From the NCBI GenBank assembly GCA_039566865.1, contig CM076945.1, positions 5,631,501-5,695,500 on the forward strand: 64,000 bases of DNA. Reading direction: 5' to 3'. Shown here one piece after another: positions 44,861 through 57,800 of the stretch (its first letter is position 1; each line of letters opens with the position of its first letter). Below the pieces are notes generated by a model, which did not search any database, had not been told where the DNA came from, and worked only from the letters and a program-made list of their open reading frames with translations. The DNA comes from Aurelia coerulea. Taxonomy: Eukaryota > Cnidaria > Scyphozoa > Semaeostomeae > Ulmaridae. The position numbers were made by a program, and so were the translations under genes.

Positions 44861-45318
44861 CACGTTTTTTCTTTTATAAGAAACTTGGATAAGCCCATAC
44901 TACTAAAACTTCTGAATTTCACGTGAAAATGTCAGCTTTTTAGTACTAAATGTGTTTTTTATTTTTTGATGCATTTAGGATGCATGTAGTTTCTTACCCT
45001 GGGTGCCAGAGCCAAATTTAGATTTATAAAAAAAAATAGAAAAAAGGAGTAGTTTCTACCACTGCCACGTATTCGTTTCTTGACAGACAGCACCATTTTT
45101 AGCGAGAAGGAGAGTTCTATTTGATTCAAAACATAAATCTATCATGAGTATTACTAAAATATAAAGGCTCAACAACAATTTTCCCACGATTTCCTTGTGT
45201 TTGGCTTAAAAAAAGTTTCTTAGCAATTTGCAAGCATAGTACTAGAGTTTCTTAATTTTTTCGCCATCCTAGTACTAGTTTCTTATAAATCAGTTTCTTA
45301 TGTAGAAAAAAAAACGTG
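44861..45318. mobile_element. MITE, CACGTTTTTT family copy 2
   Basis: CACGTTTTTTCTTTTATAAG / CTTATGTAGAAAAAAAAACGTG. Left flank TA, right flank TG (decayed target site). Confidence 0.7.
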
Positions 45319-45839
45319 TGCATTTGCAAAAAGCAAAAATATGGTATTAAAATGGCAGATGCAACGAACGAAACAAGTCTAGATAATTGGCACACTGAGG
45401 CCTTTCAAACTTATGTTATCATCAGAGTGTGACTGACTAAACCAATGCAAACCTTTATATACGTATGGCTAAGTAAAATGATACATGATCAAGATAAATA
45501 AGGACAATTCAAAAGAGCATGTCCAGATCTGAATAGTTGGTCTTCATATGTGGTCAACAGCTGTGGGTTCTTTAATTCCATAAAAGCGTACACTTTAAAG
45601 AATGGTTCTTTCAGGTTATTATCATAAGTGTTTTAGGCCCCTTTTCATTCATTTTGCAACCATGAAATTTTTGTAAAGTTGAATTCATCTATATTTGCAG
45701 TGCTTGTAAGAAGACCAGAAAAATCACAAAAATATTTCAATTTTTGGCTTTTAACAAAAATTTGATTAATTCAAATCCATAAGTACTTGTGGTGCTGCGA
45801 ATTTTCGAAAGTGGGAACTTTTTTCTGGCTCACCCGGTA

Positions 45840-45980
45840 AATTTTTATACCCGACGTTCGATCGAGTGGCATTAGAGCCCTTATCAATATTGTGCACATT
45901 TGAAAATGCTACAAAATGCTGCAAAATTTTGTTCGATTCTGGTTATTTTCAGAATAGCTAAAAGGTCTATTGTGTATTTC
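45840..45980. mobile_element. Half copy of the hairpin MITE at 10821
   Basis: GTTCGATCGAGTGGCATTAG, TATCAATATTGTGCACAT and AATAGCTAAAAGGTCTATT match. Central part deleted. Confidence 0.65.
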
Positions 45981-46251
45981 ATTCATTATTTATTGCTCCC
46001 GAATCAACCACGGCTAAAATTCTCAATCAGATTCAATTTGAGAGTTCATTTATCAGAAATCATTCATTAACATACACATGATATCTTTACAGCGTTACAT
46101 ATCAATATGCATCCAACTTGTGCATAGCAATTCCTTGCAAGTGTTTATGGTGACCAAACCAAGGTCATCCGTCATCGTCGCTGTGCAAGAATTTATTCAG
46201 TGCGGAAATCAGAAATCCACAACTCTGCTCATTCTTGATACCTAGTTAAGT

Positions 46252-46628
46252 TTAAAGGACAAGTCTGGGGTTGCAATAATTGTTGATAATAATGAAAGAT
46301 TACAACATTGTGAATGGTGTCTTTTCTCTGTGAAATTGCGTATTTCAATCTGCAAAATGGGCGAAATGACGTCTTATTTATGATTTCATTTCACCCACTT
46401 CGCCTTCGATCTAAACGAGACTTTACGACGTCACAATTGAACCTCCAAACCGAGGCTAGCCATTTTATCGCCATTTTACGACGACATTGGGCCTAACTTA
46501 CGAAAAATGTTGTACGAATTTACAGCAGAAAGAGATCTCAAACTTGGAAAGAACTCTCGATTGGTGTTCGGCAGTTGGTAAGGTTGATTTTTGACATTAA
46601 TTGCAGAAACCCCGGACTTGTCCTTTAA
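46252..46628. mobile_element. TTAA-flanked MITE, AGGACAAGTC ends
   Basis: TTAAAGGACAAGTCTGGGGT / CCCCGGACTTGTCCTTTAA. TTAA at both outer edges resembles a piggyBac-type target site. The 60-codon frame inside is not considered a gene. Confidence 0.7.
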
Positions 46629-47137
46629 CATAGAAGTAGCGTATTGAAAATTTATCTTCCATATGTCACCAAGGGCCAGAAGAAGATCTTAGTGTCGTAT
46701 GCAGTAAATAACGATAGAATCATCCAAACGACCTTAGCCTCGCTCTGGTTAAGTTTTTAGCAAAAAAATTGCCGCTAAAGCTTGCTGAGATTTCGTTCGT
46801 CTGTTCAAATTTGGTAAAGGAAACATATAGTGGACTTATTTCTTGTAAAAAAAAGAAAAACCGAAGAAGAATCGACAGAGAAGCAACATTAATCAAGGTA
46901 CGTTTTTGTGTGATTCTATGTTAAAGAGAACCACTACTGGAATCTACTTTTGGCCTAACTGAGAAGGCCTACGAAACGGAAGGAAAAACGAGGACCATTC
47001 TGGATGATTCTATTGTTACTGCAAATGACACCGAACTGTTCCTGGCCCTTGATCTCACAAGCAAACGTCAATTAAAGCTGAATGCTTTGCATTCGTTACT
47101 GAAGTTATCTAGTAATCTTGTAAGAAAAGAGACCGCC

Positions 47138-47181
47138 TTGCCCTAGCCTGCGTGCAGTTGACTCTGCACGGCACGCAGGCT
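47138..47181. repeat. Short hairpin
   Basis: TAGCCTGCGTGCAG / TGCACGGCACGCAGGCTA around a 7-base loop; adjacent to a LINE fragment. Confidence 0.75.
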
Positions 47182-47400
47182 ACCTTCCCCCAGACTACTT
47201 GAGAAAATTATTCATAAAATGTTCGGACGATAGGTTTCTGCGCTCATCAAACATTGATATCAGGATACCGTTACTAAAAGCGAATGGCCAACCGGCTTTT
47301 TCTTATCGCGGTGCCAAACTCTGGAACAGTCTACAAAGAGAGGCAAAATTGGCACCCTCCCTGAAAATCTACAACGAACAGCTATAGACGTGGGTGTAAC
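47182..47400 (+). mobile_element. LINE reverse transcriptase C-terminal fragment
   Basis: Reads RIPLLKANGQPAFSYRGAKL then WNSLQREAKLAPSLKIYN. The FSYRGAKLWNSL box equals FLGPKVWNSL of the LINE at 29 kb. 5' truncated. Confidence 0.7.
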
Positions 47401-47589
47401 TTTCATTTTATTTTTACGTTCTTTGCCATTTACTTTGTTCTGTATTACATTATAAATTAGGTTATGTAAATTTCTTTCGTTCTTAGTTTGTGCTTTCCAT
47501 AAATTTTTGTATAAATAGGTCCGTTTGAAAGACATGCCATATCAAATTTATTAACCTGTATAAATATCTTAAAATGAAATAAAACGAAA

Positions 47590-48050
47590 ATGAATTGCAT
47601 AGGCCTCAGGTGCCGTTCACATTACTCCGTTTTTGTTATCATCCATTTTTGATGCAATTAAGTTACCCGTTCACATTGCTCCGTTTTTGTACAAAAACGG
47701 AGGGGGCAAAACATCCGTTTTTGTCCATTCACATTGATCCACATGATTACAAATACGGAGCTAAAGATATCCATTTTCATGCGTTCACATTGTTCCGGTT
47801 TTATGAAACTCATTGTTGAATATTGAAGCGTTTTCAAACCTCGTTTTTGTGCGCTCACATTGATCAAGTGCGTTTTAAAAACCTCGTTTTGTGCGCTCAC
47901 ATTGATCACGTGCGTTTTCAAAGACCTCCGTTTTGGTGCATATTCACTTTTGGTAGCGTTTTTGAAAACGTCCGTTTTTGCGCCGTTTATGTGCGGATCA
48001 GTGTCAAAACTTTCACAAAAATTGAAGTTTTTCTGGAGCAGATGAACGGG
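47590..48050. repeat. Repeat of TTCACATTGxTCCGTTTTTG units
   Basis: At least six GTTCACATTG/CTCACATTG words occur every 40-70 bp, with CGTTTTTG between. Probably a decayed DNA element. The frames read through it are repeat products. Confidence 0.6.
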
Positions 48051-48054
48051 GCTT

Positions 48055-48387
48055 AAAGGGGCTCCGTCGTCCAAATGTAAACAAAACGACGATTTTTGCA
48101 GTTTTTTTAAAGGTTTTATCACAAGGGATTTTCATATTTTTTCAAAATGAAAAGTGTTGTTTGGACATAGATCATTGTACTTCACTAATGAACAAACCAA
48201 ACATTCATATCTTCTACGATTGCTCGGATATAAGTGGACGATTGCTCGGATATAAGTGGATTTTTAACGGTCACGTTTTGGTGGCTTGGGTGAAGCTACC
48301 AAACAAACTGCAGAAAACAATGGATGAACAATGGATAATTGGTGACAGTTGACGGATTTGTTTATTGTTTGGCGACGGAGCCCCTTT
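48055..48387. mobile_element. MITE, AAAGGGGCTCCGTCGTC ends, copy 1
   Basis: AAAGGGGCTCCGTCGTC / GGCGACGGAGCCCCTTT. Inverse copy at 61759-62077. It lies just past the stop of the K-pore channel and carries an AATAAA (minus) at 48361-48366. Confidence 0.78.
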
Positions 48388-48480
48388 ACGGCCATCCCAG
48401 TTCAGAAGTGAATAGCGCCAACAAAACTTGGTACTTTTTGGGCCATCCTGTCACTTTGATTGGTTATTTGTTATCTTGCT

Positions 48481-48836
48481 TTATCTTTTGTAGTAAATTG
48501 GCATGTCCACAACACTCTCTTCATCAGACTCAAAGTTATAATTCTGTGACGATGATGTGTAATAACTTTGTGAAGATGCAGGACGCGATTCTTGTTTTCC
48601 TTTCCGCCATCCTTTTGGCATCTGCGGATCAAACATGTGCAGGTCAGGATATTTTGAGACCAAAGCAGCTTGCTGACCAGTTTGCTGTCGACCAAACCTC
48701 AATCGTTCTGTCACGTGATTTTCTTCAATTTCTTTGATACTGGTATCAATGTCATTGCTTAGCTTCTCGATCTCTTCATTCACCTCGTTAAAAAATGTTT
48801 CCAAAGGCGATGGGTAGCTGCCAGTCTTCTTTCGAG
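48481..48836 (-). CDS. K-pore channel last exon: cytoplasmic tail
   Basis: Starts ARKKTGSYPSPLETFFNEVN after acceptor TTTCATTGCAG. It continues with an acidic amphipathic helix (EIEKLSNDIDTSIKEIEENH), a Gln/Ser-rich part and ends VVDMPIYYKR before the stop at 48481. The helix may help the subunits assemble. The nearest AATAAA (plus-strand tttatt at 48361) lies inside a MITE. Confidence 0.85.
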
Positions 48837-51800
48837 CTGCAATGAAAGGAATAAAGAAAATGGGCTAGGAATACCGCCTTGAACCAAGGGTGTTAGGACA
48901 CGGATGTTTTCATTACATATTCATTTACCTTGTTTAGATCCTTGTCTTGTTCTCTTGTCTCGTTTCTTCTCTGTTTCCTCTTCAACTGATGTGTGCAACT
49001 GAACATGGGTTTAGACCCAAACGCCTCGAGTTTTTCGTAATATATCTCCCTTGTACTCCCGTCTTAGTGCGCCTTCGCAGAACAAAGGTTTCAAATACTG
49101 ATCAGTGGTTTCAAACCGCAAAACCATAGAAACACAGGAATACAAGGGAGATATATTCAAATAACTCGAGGCGTCTGGGCCTAAACCCACGTTCAGTTGC
49201 ATACATCAGTTGAAGACGAAACAGAGAAGAAAACGAGACAAGAAAACAAGACAAGGATCAAAACAAGGTAAGTAAATATGTGATCAAAACGTCCGTGCTT
49301 CAACTTCTGAATTTCGATAGTCCATTGAGTAACGAACAAAGGTCAGTCGATTACCTCCATATGTAGAACACTCTGAATTGAAATAAAGAATTACGTATGA
49401 TGCACCGAGCCTTCCTCGTTTATTATTTCGTTTCTGATATACATGGGTTCTGTTTTAGCGAAGAAAACCTATTGCAAGTTTTCATTAGTACATGGCAAAT
49501 AAAAATGTCCAGACATTGAAAGCTTGTAGCTCTCAAACTATTTGAAGGTTTCTATAAACTGGTAATGCATGTGGCCCAAACCTACCATGATGAAAAATAT
49601 ATACCTCTAATCCGTTTCAATAACTCGGATAATCCTCCAATGAAAACCAGTAACAAGAGAATGATCCCACCATATTTGATCAATCCCACAGAAATATCAG
49701 CGTATGGTGAAATGATGTGATCCAGTAATTCATCCTCTAACGGCTCACCAAGCTATGACAGAGAGGTATGAAAAAAATTCAAAACGAAAGTCAACTGCTG
49801 TTTACAAAATTTTCGGAAAACACCTCACGGTCCTTCCCCAATGCCGGCATGGGTCTTGGAATACCGCGCTTTGCAAGCTCTTACGGGCAACGTGGTTTCT
49901 CATATTCATTCCATTCTTTCTTTCTTCCTTCCTCCCTTACTTCCTTACTTCCTTCCTTCCTTCTTTCCTTCCTTCCTTCCTTCCTTCCTTCCTTCCTTCC
50001 TTCCTTCCTTCCTTCCTTCATTCATTTCGAAATTATGGCGAATTCAAAGTCACGAGGGCTTTGACCTACCCTGGGTACCAGACTCTCTAACATAAAACGG
50101 AGTACCCTGGGTACCTGACTCTCCATTTTATGTTAGAGAGTCTGGTACCCAGGGTAGCTTTGACCGTGAAATCAACAAACTTTGAATTCACCGTCAAGCC
50201 CTTATGAATTCAAATTCTTAAAATCGCCATAGCTTCGAAATAAAGAAAATTTGTCTCATGACTAAACTTTGTTCGCGGAACAAGATTTTGGCCCAAAAAA
50301 TGCCTTTCTCGTCTCTTATCTTGTAATGAAACATTTACGCTCGCGTAAATGTATTTTAACGACAAGGTGACGCACGATTGCCTCCCATTAGCTCCCAGTC
50401 CTCTACACCTTTAGGGCGTGCTCCACATGTTTGTTTTAGCAGTGAAAATGAAGTGATATTTTCCACACAGAATTGATATCATCTTGTCAATATCAAACCA
50501 TAGCGGACTATGAAGTATAAACCAACTTACAAAATGGCAGGCCAACTTACATCAGTAGAACTTCAATCATTGTGAAATTCAATCAATATATCGTCTGATA
50601 AATTCAGTTGGAAGAAGAAGGCCTAAATGAAATGTGACAATGAAACAAGACAAGATCGAAGGTTAAAAGGCTTGGCTTATGGATTCATTGCGCTGGAAGG
50701 AAGGTTTGTTGCTTGAATTCAGCTAACACTTATCTGATACTCTGTAAAGGAAGCCCAATGAATAATCATGGGTATCTCATGCAAGTCGTTGAGGAACAGG
50801 ATCCTTGAATGTCAATTTCGTATCAAGGTCAAGTGCCGTGCAAGTATGGATAGTCAAAGGAAGTGTTCCAAACAAAGCTGCCAACCAGCTCTTGAATAGG
50901 TGGAAAAGTTATTGTGTATTAAAGATTATTACAAACATACATGTTGTGATGAAATTGAAAAGCAGCCAAAGGGCATCTGTAATGTTTTCAGTTTGTGCAG
51001 CTGGAGCTAGTACCTCTAATCTAGCAAGAAAAAAGCTGACGACCTGCCCTTTATCAGGCAGTCCGTGTGCCAAGGCCCATCCGCATGATTGCACAAGCAG
51101 TCAAAGGGCAGCAGTTAGTATGTAAAAGTCCCTGTGCTTGCGTTTAAGCAGACAAAGGGCACATCGTATGTAAAAGTCCCTTGATGGTATGCTGTCAGAG
51201 GGCAGATAGTATGTTAAGGTCCCTGGGCTGGCATCAGCACATAATTTAGTTAATTATGTATATTAGAAACAAGGTATATTAGGTAAAAGTCCCTTGATGG
51301 TAAATCGGTCAACGGGCAGATAGTATGTTAAGGTCCCTGGGCTGGCATCAGCACAGAGTTAGTAATTAAGTACGTATATTAGAAACAAGGTATATTATGT
51401 AAAAGTCCCTTGATGGTAAAGAAGACAAAGGGCAGATTGTATGCTAAGGTCCCTGTGCTGGCATCAGCACCCCAGAATTAGTAATTAAGTACGTATATTA
51501 GAAACAATGCATATTATGTAAAAGTCCCTTGTTGGTAAAGAAATCAAAGGGCGGATAGTATGCTAAGGTCCCTGTGCTGGCATCAACACAGAATTAGAAT
51601 TTAAAGTATGTATGAGTAACAAGGTACATGCTAGCCATGGTTCAACATCTGTAATAGGTTTTGGCCCTATGCAGTAAAATTAAGTTAAGTGTCAGAATAA
51701 AAATCACTACTTTGCTCAAGAATGAATAAGGCTTGTTCACCACCCTGCAAAGCTCTTGTACTTAAATGAACAAGCACCACCACTCCCATTTATATTGTAT

Positions 51801-54800
51801 TAAAACAAGGTCACCAGTAATAGAATTACGAAGTTTAGACCCTATGAGAAAGTAAACAGCAATTAATTAAGCACATTAAAGCACTCCCAAAAATGAGGGT
51901 GCCCAACTTGAATCTATTTGTTGTAAAGGCATGCCCGCAACCATGTCCAAGCTCAGCTTATGTCATTCTCTTCCGGTGGCTTTTCGATTTTGCCACTGAG
52001 AGGCTTACAAATTCCTGCCCCCCCCTTTTTTGTCATATCTAACCATTTTCCTTCCAGGCTTAACCAGATTTATTGCAGGTTAATAATCCTGGTTTAACCA
52101 TGCCCATCCCCCCCCTTATCAAAAAATTTGTAACAACAACAAAAACCCCTCACAAAATACACAGGTTCAAAGTTTCATTGTTACAACAGGCTTCAAATAT
52201 GTATGTAAATAGCTACACGTACAGGGTCTGCAAGGGAGATATCCTGGGCTACCCTAACTCTCTTGTTAATCTAAGCAGCGCAGGGTGGTAGTTTTGGGCG
52301 TATCTTGGCGGTAAGGCCACCATACAAGATGGTGGCAGATTAATAGTAACAATTCAGAGGTTGAAAACAACAAAAGCCCCATCTTATCAACCATTTCATC
52401 TTCAAGTCCAGAGTTCAAACTGTGAATTACCAAACATGACTCTAAAAATACCACTCATTGAAAGTCAACCATTTTCAGAACAATGAAGTTATTTGTAGCA
52501 TTCAAATTAATGAAAAGGAATTGCGTTTCCTTCATTGTTGTATTTAAAGTTAATTAGTCGATACGACCCAAATACTGCCACTCAGCGCCTCTTATTCATA
52601 GTTAATCTGTCTTGATAATCTACTTGATAGTGCAGGAACCGCTGGCGTTAATGAAACATTTACGCTCGCGTAAATGTATTTTAACGACAAGGTGACGCAC
52701 GATTGCCTCCCATTAGCTCCCAGTCCTCTACACCTTTAGGGCGTGCTCCACATGTTTGTTTTAGCAGTGAAAATGAAGTGATATTTTCCACACAGAATTG
52801 ATATCATCTTGTCAACCCTATCCCACCCACCCCTTTTTATTATTTTTATTTTTGTTTTAAATTGTAGGTAGTAAACCATTGGGCAGCATCTGGCCTTTTC
52901 AGGAAGTCTGGAAGGTTAGTTGCTGCCCCATACATGGTCGTATCGCAGTTAGTTGTATTTGTACAATTACCCTTCAGTTAACTTATCCTTAAGAATTACA
53001 AACGTCAACATATAGGAAATGGGCCCCATTTGTGGCGAAATGAGTCAGATTTTGTACCAAAGCCTCGTCAGTAAGTTTTGGTTACTTTGTATATCCCCTC
53101 CTAGATATTCTCAACCAGACCACTTCCCAAAAGCAAGAAGGCTCTCAAAAAAAAAAAAAAAAAAAGTATTGAAAGTTTCTTGTTAGTATACATAGTGTAG
53201 TTAGAAATAACCAGAAAAGTCTCCTAAAAATCCCCCAGCAGCAAAGCGTGTCCGAAAAAGAGTATGTGAAAGTTTTTTTATGTGAGTATATATGGTGTAT
53301 TTATGTGTATTTATGAATAAGTGGAGAAGCCTCCATAAACCCCCCCCCCCCAGCGGCAAAGCGCATCCAAAAAGAGGAAGCCCTCAAAAAAGTGACGGAA
53401 AGTTTTTTATGTGATTATATGGTGTATTATAAATTACTGGGGAAGCCTCCAGAAATCCCCAAGTGGGAAAGCGCATCCAAAAAGAGGAAGCCCTCAAAAT
53501 AGTGATGAAAAGTTGTTACATGGTTATACATGATATGTTTACAAATAAAAGGAGAAGCCTCCAAAAAATCCCCAAGCGGCGAAGCGCGTCCAAAAACAAA
53601 AAACAAAACAAAAAGTGATTGAAAGTTGATATGTTGATATACATGGTGTATTTATAAATAAAATAAAATCCCCAAGCGGCGAAGCGCGTCCAAAAACAAA
53701 AAACAAAACAAAAAGTGATTGAAAGTTGATATGTTGATATACATGGTGTATTTATAAATAAAATAAAATCCCCAAGCGGCGAAGCGCGTCCAAAAACAAA
53801 AAACAAAACAAAAAGTGATTGAATGTTGATATGTTGATATACATGGTATATTTATAAATAAAATAAAATCCCCAAGCGGCGAAGCGCGTCCAAAAACAAA
53901 AACAAAACAAAAAGTGATTGAAAGTTGATATGTTGATATACATGGTGTATTTATAAATAAAATAAAATCCCCAAGTGGCGAAGCGCGTCCAAAAACAAAA
54001 ACAAAAAGTGATTGAAAGTTGATATGTTGATATACATGGTGTATTTATAAATAAAACAAAATCCCCAAGCGGCGAAGCGCGTCCAAAAACAAAAATCAAA
54101 AACAAAAAGTGATTGAAAGTTGATATGTTGATATGTTGATATACATGGTGTATTGATAAATAAAATAAAATCCCCAAGCGGCGAAGCGCGTCCAAAAACA
54201 AAAAGTGATTGAAAGTTGATATGTTGATATGTTGATATACATGGTGTATTTATAAATAAAATAAAATCCCCAAGCGGCGAAGCGCGTCCAAAAACAAAAA
54301 TCAAAAACAAAAAGTGATTGAAAGTTGATATGTTGATATGTTGAGATACATGGTGTATTTATAAATAACAGGAGAAGCCTCCAAAAGAAAGAAAAAATAA
54401 AATCCCCAAGCGGCGAAGCGCGTCCAAAAACAAAAACAAAAGTGATTGAAAGTTGATATGTTGATATGTTGATATACAGGAGAAGCCTCCTCAAAAAAAA
54501 AAAAAAAATATGGTGTATTTATAAATATCTGGAGAAGCCTCCAAAGTATCCCCAAGCGGGGAAGGGTGTCCGAAAAGAGACAGCTATCGAAAAAATCGTT
54601 GAAAGTCGTTATAGGATTTACAATATCGTATATTATCGTGGTTTATGTTGTAGATTAAAACGTTACTGGGTTGGTAGTTCCTTTTAGGAGAATCGCCAAT
54701 CTTGTTGCTGTGCTATCCATTGAAGAAATAAATTGCCTGACCAGCAAATCATAAAGTCAAAAGGAGGTGAAGTTCTACAATAATCACTACCAAACAAAGT

Positions 54801-57800
54801 CCAGTGTCTGGGGCGTCAGTAAGCCAACCGCAGTGTATGCCTTGTCAAAGCAGTGTGTGAAAGTGTCAAGAAGTAGCGGTAAGGCCACCATACAAGATGG
54901 TGGCAGATTAATAGTAACAATTCAGAGGTTGAAAACAACAAAAGCCCCATCTTATCAACCATTTCATCTTCAAGTCCAGAGTTCAAACTGTGAATTACCA
55001 AACATGACTCTAAAAATACCACTCATTGAAAGTCAACCATTTTCAGAACAATGAAGTTATTTGTAGCATTCAAATTAATGAAAAGGAATTGCGTTTCCTT
55101 CATTGTTGTATTTAAAGTTAATTAGTCGATACGACCCAAATACTGCCACTCAGCGCCTCTTATTCATAGTTAATCTGTCTTGATAATCTACTTGATAGTG
55201 CAGGAACCGCTGGCGTTAAAGGTGGATTGTAGCGTCATCGAAAAAGACGCTTGATGACAATGACTCTTTATGCAATTCATTGAAATTTACAAATATTACC
55301 TCATATCGATACACGAGTTTCTCAATTTTCTCAAGAATTTCTTGCTCCCTCTCCTTCGCATATCTGCTAACACAATGCTTTATTCGCTTTGTTTCTCCAC
55401 CAATCAAAACGCCGTAGGATCCTTTTATTTTTACTATCTTCTCTAACTGTATATTTGGATGATCTAAATAATTTGCCAATGTGCTTGCTTTGTAATACTC
55501 AAGGGCAACTTTGCTGATATTGCCAGAAAGCAAGGATTGTTGAACAAAATGTCCGTTCGATGTGTTACCTAAATAGGAATAAGAGAAGATTCAAATTGAT
55601 ACAAGTCCCTTCAACAGAGAACCCTTAATGATCCAAGCAAGGGTCAATTTCTTACCGAATGGATGCTAATTTAAGAGAATGTCGTTATAGCTGAGAATGT
55701 TAAGAGATGATGTTCAATTTTCTGAATTGACTGGCATGGAAGAAGGAAATGGCAGAAAAACCGAGTTTTTCAGAGAAACTTAGTTTTTCTGACAGAAAAA
55801 CCGAGTTTTTCTGAGAAACTCGGTTTTTCTGCACATAAAGTCGGTTTTTCTGAAAAACCGGGTTTTTCTGTTAGAAAAACCAACTTTTTCTGAGAAAAAC
55901 CGGGTTTATCTGATTTTGGTGACTTTTGCTTGCCATAGACGGGTATTACGTACCAGTAGTTAGTAGGTTAGTGTTTGCTAAAAAGAAAAAAATTGATAAA
56001 ATTAGAAAAATACGTTGGTTAGCAGTGCCGAATTGCTAAGCGTCTATTTCATTGAAAAACTTTGTTTGTTTTGGAGTTTGGCACAACATTTATAATGCTT
56101 TGCCTAGATCCAACATTCAAAATATCTTAGCAATCTATCAGTTTACCAGTACAGACCAGTGCAGACAAGTACAGACCAGTACAGACCAGTACAGACCAGT
56201 ACAGACCAGTGCAGACAAGTACAGACCAGTATCAGGCTCCGTTAACATTTCTCAGTCTCGTATAGGCCAGGGTGAGAGTTGGTCCTCATAGAGCCATGGT
56301 CAGCCAGAGTCCTTGGCGGGCACGCTACAATGTGAGACCATATGAAAATCAAAATTGGCCTTCGCGGGAACTATAGATCCACAGTGCAGTTGTTGAACCG
56401 ATAGAACAGTGCAACTAAAGTGAAACTTTTCTATTGGTATAAATGCTATGGAGTAGAGACATGGACTATAACAAAAACACTTGAAAAACGTCTTGAAGCA
56501 TTCGAGATGTGGTCGTACAGAAAAATGCTGAAACTGTCATGGACAGAGAAAGTAGAAAAAGAGGAAGTGCTTCAAAGAATGAATGAAAAAAGAAAACTGT
56601 TCAATATCTTGAGAGAAAGGAAGCTAAGATATTTTGGGCATTTGATACGACAAAATAGCATTTACAGAATGCTGTTAGAAGGATATATAGATGGAAAGAG
56701 AGGCAGAGGTCGCCCAAGGATTAACTGGTTTGACACCATCAAAGGAGTGGACTGGTATGCAGTATGGACGGGCAACACGAATAGCAATGGACAGAGACAA
56801 GTGGAGGGCTACTGTGTCATCCAACGACGAAAGATACGGAACATGGAGAGAAGAAGATAAATACTGCAGTGTAGATACATGGTTTCCACTTAGGCCAAAT
56901 TTGATTTGCCAACAGTCTGACATTGTAGCATGCCCGCAAAGGACCCTGGGTGACAATAACTCTTCAAGACAAATTGATTTTCGATATCAGTACAATAATC
57001 CAATTTTGATATTTTACAAAATAGTGGAGAATTTGTATGGAATTTTGATATGAAATGTCATTCACAAACATCTATTTGATCAATTAACATTCATGGGAAA
57101 ATATATTTCAAGATGATGAAAGAAACTGATTCAAATTTCATGCGAATTATTCAGAACTATGACCAATCGATTTATACTTCCTTTTTCGTGAATAACTGTT
57201 TCGAAAAGAAAGCCCTACTTATGAAATAAAGAGTTACTCAATTCAATTTTCGTTGCTTGCACAGTTTTCACATTCTCATTCAATTTTAAGCAGTTGATAC
57301 ATTAACTGTTCACAGTACCAGGTTGGTGAAAGGTCTTTGTTTCAACTCGTAACATGTAAAGCTTCTTGTTGCTGATGACACTGAATAACAAAAGCTAAAT
57401 CAAAGGGCCTCACTGTTTTACAGAAGTCGGAAGAGTAAAACAGCAGCAAGTTCAACAGAGTAACGCAAACTTCTGGAGCTATGTGAACAAGAATGACAGA
57501 GCTTTGAGTACAACGGAGATACATCCGGTGAATCGGAAATGTGACCCTTTGTTTACAACGGTGTTTATCATATTGTGTTTCAAGACCGGTTCACACGATC
57601 ATATTCACGTAAAATTTGCTTCACATTTTTTATGTGGTCACATAAGTAAACGGGATTCGCAAGATGCTTGAAGTTATGCGAAGCGGTGAAACTAATCCCT
57701 TTTAGTTTGCCCTCATAGACTTTTCATTCGAGAGCTGCTGAAATGAAAAATCGATGATGGCAAATTAAAGGGGATTAGCATAGGGCTCAAATCTTTCAAA

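Noticed and set aside
49755..50095. Three plus-strand frames rich in LPSFLPSF
   Set aside because: Produced by the CTTC microsatellite.
50327..52814. Complete LTR retrotransposon
   Set aside because: Repeat A has TG...CA ends, but there is no primer-binding site, polypurine tract, gag/pol frame or matching target duplication.
53516..54555. Long overlapping minus-strand frames of 84-149 codons with repeated FGRASPLGDF-type peptides
   Set aside because: They are translations of the 100-bp minisatellite in all frames; no non-repetitive sequence or start context.
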